Shown: positions 29,701-37,561, counted from the first letter of the stretch. The stretch is 47,570 nucleotides of DNA from Fidelibacterota bacterium (GCA_020346745.1 CP070787.1:1571608-1619177); one strand, 5' to 3'. Notes: generated by a model not told the origin, from the letters alone. Program-made: numbers and translations.

Positions 29701-30474
29701 CTACGCGAATTCCCTGATGGCATGACAGTCGATGACGATGGCATTATCACTTGGACCCCCACTCCTGTCCAAGCCGGTTATCACCAGGTGCGACTCTCGG
29801 TATCGGATGGGTACACCCGCGACGAACAATCATATCAGGTGTATGCCAACTATCCACCGGTGATTATTTCACAGGCAGATACCATGGCACTGGTTGAGCA
29901 GCGTTACATATACCGGATTCAGGTTGACGATAAAAATGCAGATGCGAGTCTTACTTACCGCCTGACTAAACATCCTGAGGGCATGCAGGTTGATTCCAAG
30001 GGTGTGGTGACTTGGATACCCTCGGTGGAACAGATAAATTGGCAGGAATTCGAGGTGGAAGTCTCCGACGGGCATGCCTTTGACCGGCAAGCCACCACGC
30101 TCTTTGTAAATATGCCCCCACGCATCATATCACAACCCAAACCAGTAGCGCTTAACAACTTCGAATACAACTACCGCGTGGTAGCAGAAGATCTAAACCG
30201 GGATGAGATTCATTATCGGGCAACCAGACTGCCACGCTATTCCGATTTTGATGCTCGTACTGGTCTATTCAAATGGCGGCCACGGGAACTTCAGAAGGGT
30301 CCTAACGATATCGTCTTCGAGGTCACCGATTCCCATGGCGGGGTTACCATTCACGAATTCCAAGTCCACGTCTTCGAAGATCCCAGCCGACGCCGGTTCC
30401 TCTTTACAGGATGGCCCTTATTGCTGGCCTTTGTCGGTGTGATTTTCGTTCTGGGAATCGCCATCGGCGGCTAA
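26752..30474 (+). CDS. giant exported FG-GAP / Ig-like repeat protein with C-terminal membrane helix
   Basis: 1240 residues. An N-terminal signal sequence (IISATILLTSFLSA) is followed by an FG-GAP/VCBS-type region (about 35-360) with calcium-binding-like loops DLDGDQQPEL, DLNGDDELI, DFNGDMRTDIL, DLNGDGEEEVI and DLDGDGATEMI. After a Pro/Glu-rich linker (about 400-450) come about seven putative-Ig/cadherin-like repeats. Each has a conserved PEGM...GxISWTPT segment (SLLKAPEGMSINQSGLISW, REFPDGMTVDDDGIITW, TKHPEGMQVDSKGVVTW) and ends in FxVxVSDG-type strands. One repeat carries an insertion of about 115 residues. The C-terminus is RRRFLFTGWPLLLAFVGVIFVLGIAIGG, a single hydrophobic helix. The start is uncertain: TTG at 26752 has no clear ribosome binding site. 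I infer a cell-surface or periplasmic scaffold or adhesin. Confidence 0.85.
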   Translation: MNSLGTRLNIISATILLTSFLSAEITVKQVINGNQTVRILEGGWDYNGNNQLEVLALHEPVDSLTPSELAYYELNNHDTLTALWRYPLGIETLSVFVDAAVTDLDGDQQPELVALLLFQTLEEESDPSWLWVFKWDAETNIFATEPTAKWNHRGRGISYLRPRQLAVADLDLNGDDELIIATGSPDRMVLIANWEPDGMHVLKEFRARHIARGPWPFSLALVDFNGDMRTDILAVGHGKPQALPAYLNSREGYSAVSVPIDITEAILPEVVATADLNGDGEEEVILAHADGSLTLVSMAGPGISATVLDTEIPDLVYIATTDLDGDGATEMIFLQANGTVTTTDTRFLEAITSEQTLSRLPAHATPPIRYYSFAVLPAQVDRPSLIILPVHTATGSFIVYTEIGEPQPPQVIPPPGITPTGIPSGEVIAEETVPSAEAEPLMIHEEDREVYFPDRTLAHDPRALPAHRSPDFLLYPGDEFAYDVLGERIERFAGFRFLRKAPDMVFNYQRQAVVWQPTIEHLGAWHVEYEITYDIGVRPEAMVTDSVLMPDREVVRNQILLYVNDKPRITSEPGTSQLLAGHLFAYRIQVEDRNSDARIDYRLESGPKGMTIERNGILSWRTDETHHDDYQVVISVSDGFDKDVQSFPLNVNAQLTITSTASHVAHVQKLYQYQVDFFQPGSKRDHVFSLLKAPEGMSINQSGLISWTPTPAQIDTQQFHVHITDGTAEDDQSSWIYVNAQPKLIKVPPRAVAFLAGDTLRLAFEGRDPNPGQALNWGLTSGPVNMTIDSVGNLIWPTTFQDLDATQYTVELNDGIDRTLFRGIAFVNSPISITSLPLDSAVVGQAYRYAVGIRDDNRSSLLKLRRPTVVTDLDRTLAYQVELQDDKFKRDLPRYLEQFRDLKNIFINKPRRPQPGEVAEAARIDLKQHVKHIFVDEDRLMLVIHSPKQGLVELEDVLWEFFQGGKGIMPQYAAERIPFIHYSLREFPDGMTVDDDGIITWTPTPVQAGYHQVRLSVSDGYTRDEQSYQVYANYPPVIISQADTMALVEQRYIYRIQVDDKNADASLTYRLTKHPEGMQVDSKGVVTWIPSVEQINWQEFEVEVSDGHAFDRQATTLFVNMPPRIISQPKPVALNNFEYNYRVVAEDLNRDEIHYRATRLPRYSDFDARTGLFKWRPRELQKGPNDIVFEVTDSHGGVTIHEFQVHVFEDPSRRRFLFTGWPLLLAFVGVIFVLGIAIGG

Positions 30475-30648
30475 CCGCTTGTTCCAGATCCTGACGAAAG
30501 TATCAACTATAAATCTTTACCCGATATCGCCAACTTTGCATACGATGCTTGTGCCCAGTCGGATTGAAGCGGTAGCTTAGCACTTTATTCACACACCAAA
30601 ACAGACGGTCAACTCTGTTGCGGTCCTAGTCATTATGAAAGGATCATT

Positions 30649-31698
30649 ATGACAGGTACTAGCCTTAGCTCTACGCCAATCCGAGTAGGCCTGATGGGAT
30701 TTGGCCGCATTGGTCGGAACCTGTACCGCCTGGCCTCAGAAACATCCAACGTCGAAATCAAGGTAATAAGTGATGTTGGTCGACCCGATATCCTGCATTA
30801 CCTGCTCCAACGGGATACCATTCACGGCTCATTCCACTACCAAGCACGCCTTGAGGATAATCGGCTTATTCTTGAAGACAACCGCAGTGCCGAGATGATC
30901 ATGGGGGTGGCGCCGGGTGATGTTCCCTGGAAGAGTTACGATGTGGACCTCGTGGTGGATGCAACCGGGAAGTATACCAAGAAGAGTCATATGATGGACC
31001 ACCTGGACGCTGGTGCTAATCGCGTTATTCTGGCCCACCTTCCTGAAGAGACCATAGACAGGTTAGTGATTGTCGGAGTAAACGAAGAAACCGTTTCCCC
31101 ATCCGATCGGATGATCTCTTCCGGATCATCCACTACCAATCCGGTGGCACTGATGTTGAAGATTCTTGATGATGCCTTCGGTGTCGATCAGGCCATGATG
31201 ACGACCGTCCACGCCTATACTGCGGACCAACCACTGGCGGATACAGCCGGAGAGGATTTTCGGCGGAGCCGATCAGCGGCTGAGAACATCATCCCCAACG
31301 ACACGCCCACAGCCAAATGGCTTGAAGCGATTCTGCCTCAGTTCAAGGGCAAATTTGACGGGATTGCACTCAATGTCCCGGTAGCCGACGGCTCCTGTGT
31401 TGACCTCACGTGCCAACTTCGCGATCCTGAAGCAACCGTTGAGGCCGTTAATAGCGCGATGCGCGATGCAGCCAAGAAATCTCCGGACGTCATCGAAGTG
31501 ACGGATGACCCGATCGTTTCTAGTGATGTGATCCGCAATCGCCACAGCCTGGTTTTTGATGCCCAAGCTACGATGAAAACAAAAGGGCGACTTATCAAGG
31601 TCCTGGGCTGGTATGATAACGGGTGGGGGCATGCAGCCCGGCTGCTCGACATCATCCAAGCATATGGTCGTTTCAATAAGAAGGGGGGTACGGCATGA
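30649..31698 (+). CDS. GAPDH paralog lacking the catalytic cysteine
   Basis: 349 residues, glyceraldehyde-3-phosphate dehydrogenase fold throughout: NAD site VGLMGFGRIGRN, VDATGKYT, TTVHAYTADQ and GWYDNGWG. The catalytic motif, normally SNASCTTN, reads SSGSSTTN; the nucleophile Cys is Ser161 (codon TCC at 31129-31131) and the following conserved Cys is Pro165. His188, the general base, is kept at the normal spacing of 27. The phosphate-site loop IIPTxTGAA is IIPNDTPTA, and the conserved DNEWGY is DNGWGH. Without the thiol, the thiohemiacetal chemistry of GAPDH is not possible. It overlaps the canonical GAPDH gene by 4 nt, so the two are co-translated. It may form mixed tetramers, bind NAD as a regulator, or have another reaction. 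GAAAGGA precedes the ATG. Confidence 0.93.
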   Translation: MTGTSLSSTPIRVGLMGFGRIGRNLYRLASETSNVEIKVISDVGRPDILHYLLQRDTIHGSFHYQARLEDNRLILEDNRSAEMIMGVAPGDVPWKSYDVDLVVDATGKYTKKSHMMDHLDAGANRVILAHLPEETIDRLVIVGVNEETVSPSDRMISSGSSTTNPVALMLKILDDAFGVDQAMMTTVHAYTADQPLADTAGEDFRRSRSAAENIIPNDTPTAKWLEAILPQFKGKFDGIALNVPVADGSCVDLTCQLRDPEATVEAVNSAMRDAAKKSPDVIEVTDDPIVSSDVIRNRHSLVFDAQATMKTKGRLIKVLGWYDNGWGHAARLLDIIQAYGRFNKKGGTA

Positions 31699-32699
31699 AA
31701 GTTGGCATCAATGGATTCGGTCGCATCGGCCGGTCAGTGTATCGCATTCTGCACGAGCGAGATGACATCAATGTTGTGGCTATCAATGATCTGTACGACC
31801 ATAACGCGCTAGCCTACCTGCTGCAATACGATACCATCATGCGGGTATTTCCCGAAAAGGTAACCGTCGAAAACGGGTTTCTGAAAACATCCAAAGATCG
31901 GGTTGCCATGCTGCAGGAGCGCGATCCGGTCGAGATTCCGTGGGGAGACATGGGTGTTGATGTAGTCGTGGAATCTACCGGTGTTTTCCGTAACCGGGAC
32001 CAGCTCGTACCCCATCTGGATGCTGGCGCCAAACGGGTTATCCTGACCGTGCCTGCCAAAGATGAGATCGATTATACGGTTGTCATCGGCGTTAATGAAG
32101 ATGGACTTAAATCCGAGCACCGGATCATCTCGAACGCCAGTTGTACTACCAATTGTCTGGCTCCTATGGCCAAGGTACTGCAAGAGGCCTTTGGGATTGT
32201 TGAGGGCATAATCAACACCGTGCACGCCTATACGAATGACCAGCGGCTGGCTGATGTGCCACATAAGGACTGGCGCCGCAGTCGCGCAGCGGCTGAGAAC
32301 ATCATTCCCACTACTACCGGGGCAGCCCGGGCAGTGGGCAAGGTCCTACCTGAACTGGCGGGCAAATTAGACGGTATCGCTTGCCGGGTCCCTGTACCCG
32401 ATGGATCCGTCGTGGACCTGGTCTGTGAAGTGGAAAAAAAGGTGACTGTAAATGATATCCACGCTGCGGTTCGGGATGCCGCCGAGAGACCGGAGCTGAA
32501 AAACATACTGTCCTATTCCAGCCTGCCGGTTGTCTCCCATGATGTCATTGGTGATCCCCACTCTTCGATTTACGATGCCCCCTTCACGAAAGTCTCTGGC
32601 CGACATTTTGTGAAAACGCTAAACTGGTATGATAATGAGTGGGGCTACGCCAATAGAGTGGTTGACCTGATAGAAATTCTTGGCGGTTGGGGGAATTAG
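31695..32699 (+). CDS. gap: glyceraldehyde-3-phosphate dehydrogenase, type I
   Basis: Canonical NAD(P)-dependent GAPDH of glycolysis and gluconeogenesis, 334 residues, normal length. NAD-binding INGFGRIGRSVYR is at the N terminus. The active-site motif is SNASCTTNC with the nucleophile Cys150, the base His177 is in NTVHAYTNDQ, and the phosphate loop is IIPTTTGAARAVG. The C-terminal WYDNEWGYANRVVDL is fully conserved. The start codon overlaps the stop of the upstream Cys-less paralog (ATGA), suggesting coupled production in a defined ratio. It converges with lpxK 43 nt later, with no terminator hairpin visible. Confidence 0.98.
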   Translation: MKVGINGFGRIGRSVYRILHERDDINVVAINDLYDHNALAYLLQYDTIMRVFPEKVTVENGFLKTSKDRVAMLQERDPVEIPWGDMGVDVVVESTGVFRNRDQLVPHLDAGAKRVILTVPAKDEIDYTVVIGVNEDGLKSEHRIISNASCTTNCLAPMAKVLQEAFGIVEGIINTVHAYTNDQRLADVPHKDWRRSRAAAENIIPTTTGAARAVGKVLPELAGKLDGIACRVPVPDGSVVDLVCEVEKKVTVNDIHAAVRDAAERPELKNILSYSSLPVVSHDVIGDPHSSIYDAPFTKVSGRHFVKTLNWYDNEWGYANRVVDLIEILGGWGN

Positions 32700-32742
32700 C
32701 GGCCCGATACGGTTCGCCCTGTCACCACAGTATATCCTGCCT

Positions 32743-33828
32743 CTAGGCCTCGCCCGCTGGCGGCGTGACATGCGGGAGCTGGAGATACATTGCCAGGGTA
32801 TCCTGAAAGACCTCAAGATCCCGGCCAGCGAGGGAAAACTCCACGCGCAGAGCGTAAATCCGGTGCCTGTCCAGAAAACCTCTGTTCAACTTGACGGCAT
32901 CCTTCTCCGTAGTCACCATCAGCAGCTGATTGTTATCACTTAATCCCGACAGGTAGGACATCTCATGTTCGGTATAGATAAAATGGTCGGGGTAGTAGCG
33001 GACTGCCTCCGGCTCCAGTTCCAAGAAAATGAGCGCCTGATAAAACGTCAGCGGTTGGGCTATACCACAAAAGGCAAGTAATCGTTCTCCCCTGAGCCGT
33101 TCCACTGGTACCATCTCACCAGTAGTCACATTGACGAGCTGCGGGCTGATGACCATGGCACTATCAATTTGGGTGACACCCAGCTTGCTTATTTTGCGCT
33201 TAAGCACTGGAGCGGGGGACTCGGTATTTGTCCGAGTCCAGATCACCAGATCAGCCCGTCGCAGTGCTCCGAGGTGCTCTCGCAGTGTACCATAGGGGAA
33301 AATCCGATAATCCGTACGCGGCGAACCTGCATCCAGCAGCACGATATTGCAGTCCCGTGCCAATCCCCGATGCTGGAAGGCATCATCCAGTATGATCAAG
33401 TCCGGTTTAAACCGGCCGATCATCACGGAGGCTCCCCGGTAGCGATCCTCATCCACCAGAACCGGTACGCCCGGGAGGCGGGAAGCCACGAGGTAGGGCT
33501 CATCTCCAACTGCCAGTGGTGTTTCCAACACACCGCTTTGATCACTCACCAACAAGGTCCCCGTCGAACGGCGCCCATATCCCCGGCTGACAATACCTAC
33601 CTTGTACCCCAAGCCGAGCAGGTGTAGGGCAGTATAAATGGTCGCAGGAGTCTTGCCAGTGCCCCCAACGGAGAGGTTGCCAATCGACACCACGGGAACC
33701 GAAACTCGGCGGGTAATAAAGAAACCGATATTGTAGAAGAAGTTCCGCCACCATGCCAGACCCCAGTACAGCATAGCAACCGGCCAGAGGAACCTACGGA
33801 GCTTAGTCCATGTGCGCTGTGAGGGCAT
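32743..33828 (-). CDS. lpxK: tetraacyldisaccharide 4'-kinase
   Basis: Adds the 4'-phosphate to the tetraacyl disaccharide, giving lipid IVA; inner-membrane-associated, 361 residues. A hydrophobic N-terminal anchor (LRRFLWPVAMLYWGLAWW) is followed by the Walker A SIGNLSVGGTGKTP (49-61), VSRGYGRR, VGDEPYL and the catalytic-region LIILDDAFQHRGLARD. GIAQPLTFY and YYPDHFIYTEHE are further LpxK hallmarks. Its start overlaps the end of the upstream DUF374 gene by 26 nt. It is the last gene of the lipid A operon. Confidence 0.96.
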   Translation of the reverse strand: MPSQRTWTKLRRFLWPVAMLYWGLAWWRNFFYNIGFFITRRVSVPVVSIGNLSVGGTGKTPATIYTALHLLGLGYKVGIVSRGYGRRSTGTLLVSDQSGVLETPLAVGDEPYLVASRLPGVPVLVDEDRYRGASVMIGRFKPDLIILDDAFQHRGLARDCNIVLLDAGSPRTDYRIFPYGTLREHLGALRRADLVIWTRTNTESPAPVLKRKISKLGVTQIDSAMVISPQLVNVTTGEMVPVERLRGERLLAFCGIAQPLTFYQALIFLELEPEAVRYYPDHFIYTEHEMSYLSGLSDNNQLLMVTTEKDAVKLNRGFLDRHRIYALRVEFSLAGRDLEVFQDTLAMYLQLPHVTPPAGEA

Positions 33829-34474
33829 CCGCCTGTTGCTCTACCTCGTTAGCACGGTGAGTCATTATTTCAGCCACTTTTTCGGGATCGGTATCAGGGC
33901 TCACTTCCAACGGTGGGCCGATCTGAATCACAATCCGGCCAAACGGTTTAGGCAGTTGAAAATGATCCCAGCTTTTCCAGAAGGTCCAGTGTCGGCTGGC
34001 GCTGCCAGAAATGGGAATAAGCAAGGCGCCCTTTTTTACGGCTAGCGCAAGGCTGCCAGACTTGGCTATCCGGGCCGGACCCACTGGACCATCAATAGCA
34101 GTGGAAAGGATACTCTCAGGATCAGATAAAACGGGTACCATCTGTCTCAGTGCTTCCCGCCCCCTCTGACCACTGCTGCCAGGAATGATCTCAAAACCCC
34201 ATGTCGACAGCAAATGGATAAGTAGGGCTCCATCACGCGAAGGGCTTACTATTGCGGTCGTGCGATAACGTCGCAGGTATTGTATAGGATAAAGCATTCT
34301 GCCGTGCCAGAAACCCACGAAGACTGGTTTTCTTCCTGCGCAGGCCTGCTTAAAGGCTTCTTCCCCCCGGACAATCACCCGGTTCAGAGAGAACAGAACA
34401 CTAATGAGCCATCGGCCTAGATGCACCAGCAGCCAGGAGCCGATACTCTTGCGCTTCTCGATAACCTTCTTCAT
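33803..34474 (-). CDS. lysophospholipid acyltransferase family protein (DUF374)
   Basis: 223-residue membrane-associated acyltransferase of the DUF374/LPLAT group. Motifs: VFVGFWHGRMLYP (with the catalytic-type His), IVSPSRDGALL, GSSGQRGREALRQM and AIDGPVGPARIAKSG. Members next to lipid A genes are thought to add secondary acyl chains in place of, or beside, LpxL. That is the likely job here because the gene sits between lpxB and lpxK with 4-nt and 26-nt overlaps, but activity is not proven for the family as a whole. Confidence 0.92.
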   Translation of the reverse strand: MKKVIEKRKSIGSWLLVHLGRWLISVLFSLNRVIVRGEEAFKQACAGRKPVFVGFWHGRMLYPIQYLRRYRTTAIVSPSRDGALLIHLLSTWGFEIIPGSSGQRGREALRQMVPVLSDPESILSTAIDGPVGPARIAKSGSLALAVKKGALLIPISGSASRHWTFWKSWDHFQLPKPFGRIVIQIGPPLEVSPDTDPEKVAEIMTHRANEVEQQADALTAHMD

Positions 34475-35670
34475 CGGCTAAACAGAATGGCCTTGGCCGC
34501 TAGGTTTGACGCTCCCGGTTCACCAGCAACATCACCGTTCTCTCCAAGGGTGTCATCAGTACTCGCTCTGGATACCGGCGCCATTAGAGACTGACGGACT
34601 CGCTTTAATTTTTGCAGCACTGTCTGCCGGTGTGCCTCGTCCTGAAAATAGCGCAAAATGGCTCTGGCAATCGGGCCTGGCTCTGCCCGATCCTGAAGAA
34701 ACTCCGGAACCACTTCTTTACCAGACAAAATGTTAACCATTCCCGCATAGGGCAGCTTTACCAGACGGCGACCAAGCCACCATGAAAGAGGTGCAACTCG
34801 ATAGACTACAACCATCGGGATGCCCCACACTGCCCCCTCGAGGGTAGCTGTTCCGGAAGCCACGATCGCCGCGTCAGCATAACGCAGTGCCAAGCGGGGC
34901 TGAGAGACAGCTATTACGACCTCACGTTGAATATCCGCCGGTATCATATCCAGGCTGAGACCGTTCGCCAAACCAAGTAGGAGCTGCGTATCAGGCATTT
35001 GCTGCTTGACAAGTTGAGCAGCAGTGTACAGGAGCTGCAAATGGCGATCCAGCTCCTGCTGGCGACTTCCAGGGAATAGCGTCAATACCGGCTGGCTGCT
35101 ATCCATGCCCAGATCCCTCAGAAAATCGGCTCGTGATATATCCGGCTGACTTTCCTCCAAAATTGGATGTCCCACAAATTGTGCTTCAACACCACGCTGG
35201 AGGTACCAGTCCACCTCAAACGGAAAAATCACCAGAAGTTGATCCACACAGTCGCGAATGGTCGCGATCCGCCCTTCCCTCCAGGCCCACAACTGAGGAC
35301 TTATGAAATAGGTAACCGGAATGCCCATGCGGAACAGTCGGCGGGCTAAACGGAGGTTAAATCCGGGATAATCAATCAGTATCACCCTCTCTGGCTGCCA
35401 ATCACGAATAAATTCCTCTGTCCGGCGCATGACCCGCAGAAGGAAGGGAAGGTGTCGAAGAACCTCCCAATATCCCACTAGGGCCATGTCTTCTGCTTTA
35501 TACAGACATTTCATACCCAGCGCCTCCATGCGGGTCCCGCCAATACCCGAAAAGCGACTCGAAGGATCCAGCTTCTCCATCGCCGATATGAGAGCCGCGC
35601 CGTGCTGATCGCCGGAAACCTCACCGGCGACAATGAAAAAGCGGCGGTCTGAGCCAGAGGAAGTGCTCAC
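34471..35670 (-). CDS. lpxB: lipid-A-disaccharide synthase
   Basis: GT19 glycosyltransferase that joins UDP-diacylglucosamine and lipid X to make the lipid A disaccharide; peripheral inner-membrane enzyme, 399 residues (E. coli 382). Motifs: FIVAGEVSGDQHGAAL at the N-terminus, FSGIGGTRMEALGM, ALVGYWEVLRHLP, YFISPQLWAWREGRI, FVGHPILE, TLFPGSRQQEL and IVASGTATLEGA. It overlaps its upstream and downstream neighbours by 4 nt each. A short C-terminal extension after the conserved core is rich in Gly, Asp and Ala. Confidence 0.97.
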   Translation of the reverse strand: MSTSSGSDRRFFIVAGEVSGDQHGAALISAMEKLDPSSRFSGIGGTRMEALGMKCLYKAEDMALVGYWEVLRHLPFLLRVMRRTEEFIRDWQPERVILIDYPGFNLRLARRLFRMGIPVTYFISPQLWAWREGRIATIRDCVDQLLVIFPFEVDWYLQRGVEAQFVGHPILEESQPDISRADFLRDLGMDSSQPVLTLFPGSRQQELDRHLQLLYTAAQLVKQQMPDTQLLLGLANGLSLDMIPADIQREVVIAVSQPRLALRYADAAIVASGTATLEGAVWGIPMVVVYRVAPLSWWLGRRLVKLPYAGMVNILSGKEVVPEFLQDRAEPGPIARAILRYFQDEAHRQTVLQKLKRVRQSLMAPVSRASTDDTLGENGDVAGEPGASNLAAKAILFSR

Positions 35671-36320
35671 GCTTTAAGATACGTGGATACCAGAGTCAGG
35701 ATAAGGACAGCTATGATAGCCGTGAGAGTACTGCGCTCATGTTGGAAGGCATAGCTCCATGCACGGGAAACAACTGATTGATTATCGTTTGCTTCGACAT
35801 TCACCGGCCGGTACTTGCGGAGGCGTGGGAAAACCCTCGGTACTGATGAACAGTAGTGGATATAGGCATCGCCAAATAGCTCCTGCAAAGCGGCCTCCTC
35901 TACCGAAATGATCAGGGCATATTGAAGCATGAAGTAGACCAGCGCCACAATAAGCAACCATGGCATATACTGACCACCAGCAAATAGCACCACACCCATC
36001 CAGAGAAGCAGATTACCCACATACAGGGGATTGCGCATGTGGGCAAACAATCCCCACGTAATCAATACTTGCGCACCAACCTTCCGCGTCCGGACACCCC
36101 GGCCAAATGACCTCACAGCCGACAGGCGGACGAGCTCTCCTACGACAAGCAGAACCAGTCCCAGGACTGCCAGTGGGAAATGGATGTCAGCCTGCCAGAC
36201 CAGCACAACAGCTAGCGGCACAGGCGTGTAGCTGCGATAACGAAACAGAAAGTTGCCCAGACGATGAAACAGATCAGGTGGAGAGTAAGTCTCCGGCGCT
36301 TTATTCTCACTCGCGGTCAT
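35667..36320 (-). CDS. isoprenylcysteine carboxyl methyltransferase (ICMT)/PEMT-like membrane protein
   Basis: 217-residue polytopic membrane protein. The signature RNPLYVGNLLLWMG (family consensus RHPxYxG) and the downstream EEAALQELFGDAYIHYCSSVPR (E-x3-L-x3-FGxxYxxYxxxVPR) identify the ICMT/PEMT fold, which uses SAM to methylate lipids or prenyl-cysteines. Bacterial substrates are mostly unknown. Its place between the Gfo/Idh oxidoreductase and lpxB, with 4-nt overlaps at both ends, suggests it modifies a lipid or saccharide of the outer membrane. That is inference. An additional C-terminal membrane helix (LTAIIAVLILTLVSTYL) ends the protein. Confidence 0.87.
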   Translation of the reverse strand: MTASENKAPETYSPPDLFHRLGNFLFRYRSYTPVPLAVVLVWQADIHFPLAVLGLVLLVVGELVRLSAVRSFGRGVRTRKVGAQVLITWGLFAHMRNPLYVGNLLLWMGVVLFAGGQYMPWLLIVALVYFMLQYALIISVEEAALQELFGDAYIHYCSSVPRVFPRLRKYRPVNVEANDNQSVVSRAWSYAFQHERSTLTAIIAVLILTLVSTYLKA

Positions 36321-37336
36321 GAGCGATCACTGGGTATAGATGACTCCCCAACATTGTTGCTGGCAATTGTCTCCTGGATGCGGATTGCCACATCAAGGGC
36401 TGCCCGGGCTGAGTAGCCATCAACGATCGGTTTGTCCAGGCCGGCTGCCGAACGGACAAAATTACCTAACTCGAGATGGAGGGCATTTTCTTCCAGAATA
36501 GTAGGTTTTTCGTAGGTAATTAGACTTCGGCGACCATTGAACTCGAATGGCATGGTCAAGAGAGCTTCGGCCGTAACTTCCTCTGGACCAACGAGGCGAT
36601 ACACTTCCGTCAGCTGCTGCAGGAAATCAACACCGATGTAGATATGGCTCTGAAAGATGCGCAGTTTGCGCATCTGTTTCTGGGAAATCCGGCTGGCAGT
36701 CAGATTGGCTACCGCACCGTTTTCAAATTCCAGACGGGCTGTGGCAATATCTATGGAATCGGTGATCACATTCACCCCATTAGCACGAATCTCCCGCACC
36801 GGAGATTTAACCAGGTGAAGCACAACATCGATGTCATGGATCATCAGATCCAGAACCACGGGCACATCCGTACCCCGCAGTGAGAAAGGCGCCAGACGGT
36901 GTCCTTCGATAAAACGTGGTGCCAGGGCATATTTCTCCAGTGCTCGAGCAGCAGGATTGAGCCGTTCAATATGACCCACCTGTATCAGCCGCTCGCACTC
37001 CTCCGCCAGCCGCAGCAGTTGATCGGCCTCATCCAGGGACTGAGCGATCGGTTTCTCAATGAACACATGACAGCCCGCCTCCAAGGCCTGGACAGCAACT
37101 TCGTAATGCTGCTGCGTTGGTACCACTATCGATACAGCTTGCGCGGCTGTCAGAGCTTCATCGTAGGACTCAAAGGTGTCTACATCATAACGTTTGTGAA
37201 CCGCTGCCAGGGTGTCGGGATCAATGTCATATACACCCACCAGATCCGCCTCCGGTATCCGAAGCAGCTGCTCCACGTGACGTCGGCCAAGATAACCGAC
37301 ACCTATGACGGCTGTCTTCACTTTCTTATTCGACAT
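36317..37336 (-). CDS. Gfo/Idh/MocA-family oxidoreductase
   Basis: 339-residue NAD(P)-dependent sugar oxidoreductase. The Rossmann motif is VIGVGYLGRRHVEQL (11-25), followed by VSIVVPTQQHYEVA and the catalytic EKPIA motif (Lys as general acid/base). The C-terminal alpha/beta domain has DLMIHDIDVVLHLV. It heads the lipid A operon and overlaps the ICMT-like gene by 4 nt. Relatives next to lpx genes include GnnA, which oxidises UDP-GlcNAc at C3 toward 3-amino sugars for amide-linked lipid A. No GnnB aminotransferase is in the window, so that is a hypothesis. A TATAAT lies only 10 nt before the ATG. Confidence 0.9.
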   Translation of the reverse strand: MSNKKVKTAVIGVGYLGRRHVEQLLRIPEADLVGVYDIDPDTLAAVHKRYDVDTFESYDEALTAAQAVSIVVPTQQHYEVAVQALEAGCHVFIEKPIAQSLDEADQLLRLAEECERLIQVGHIERLNPAARALEKYALAPRFIEGHRLAPFSLRGTDVPVVLDLMIHDIDVVLHLVKSPVREIRANGVNVITDSIDIATARLEFENGAVANLTASRISQKQMRKLRIFQSHIYIGVDFLQQLTEVYRLVGPEEVTAEALLTMPFEFNGRRSLITYEKPTILEENALHLELGNFVRSAAGLDKPIVDGYSARAALDVAIRIQETIASNNVGESSIPSDRS

Positions 37337-37346
37337 GGCGTGTGAA

Positions 37347-37352
37347 ATTATA
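37347..37352 (-). promoter_or_regulatory. -10 box close to the start codon of the lipid A operon
   Basis: Perfect TATAAT ending 10 nt before the ATG at 37336, on the minus strand. If used, transcription would begin 2-4 nt before the start codon, giving a nearly leaderless mRNA. A TTGACT is present upstream but only 9 nt away, too close to be its -35. Confidence 0.4.
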
Positions 37353-37561
37353 GCCGGGGGAAGTCAATATCCACTCCCACTTGCGCTTAGACATTGTCAC
37401 CCCAGTACATTGCGAACCATCTTGGACACGTCCAATCAAAGAAGAATAGAACTTGCTTTTAGCAACGGGGGCGCGGAAATTTTCTCATCAACAGCAGCTG
37501 TTCGCTTGCTCTCATTCAAAGCGGAGGTGCCAACCATCATCAGCGCCTGGAAGGAGTATCT

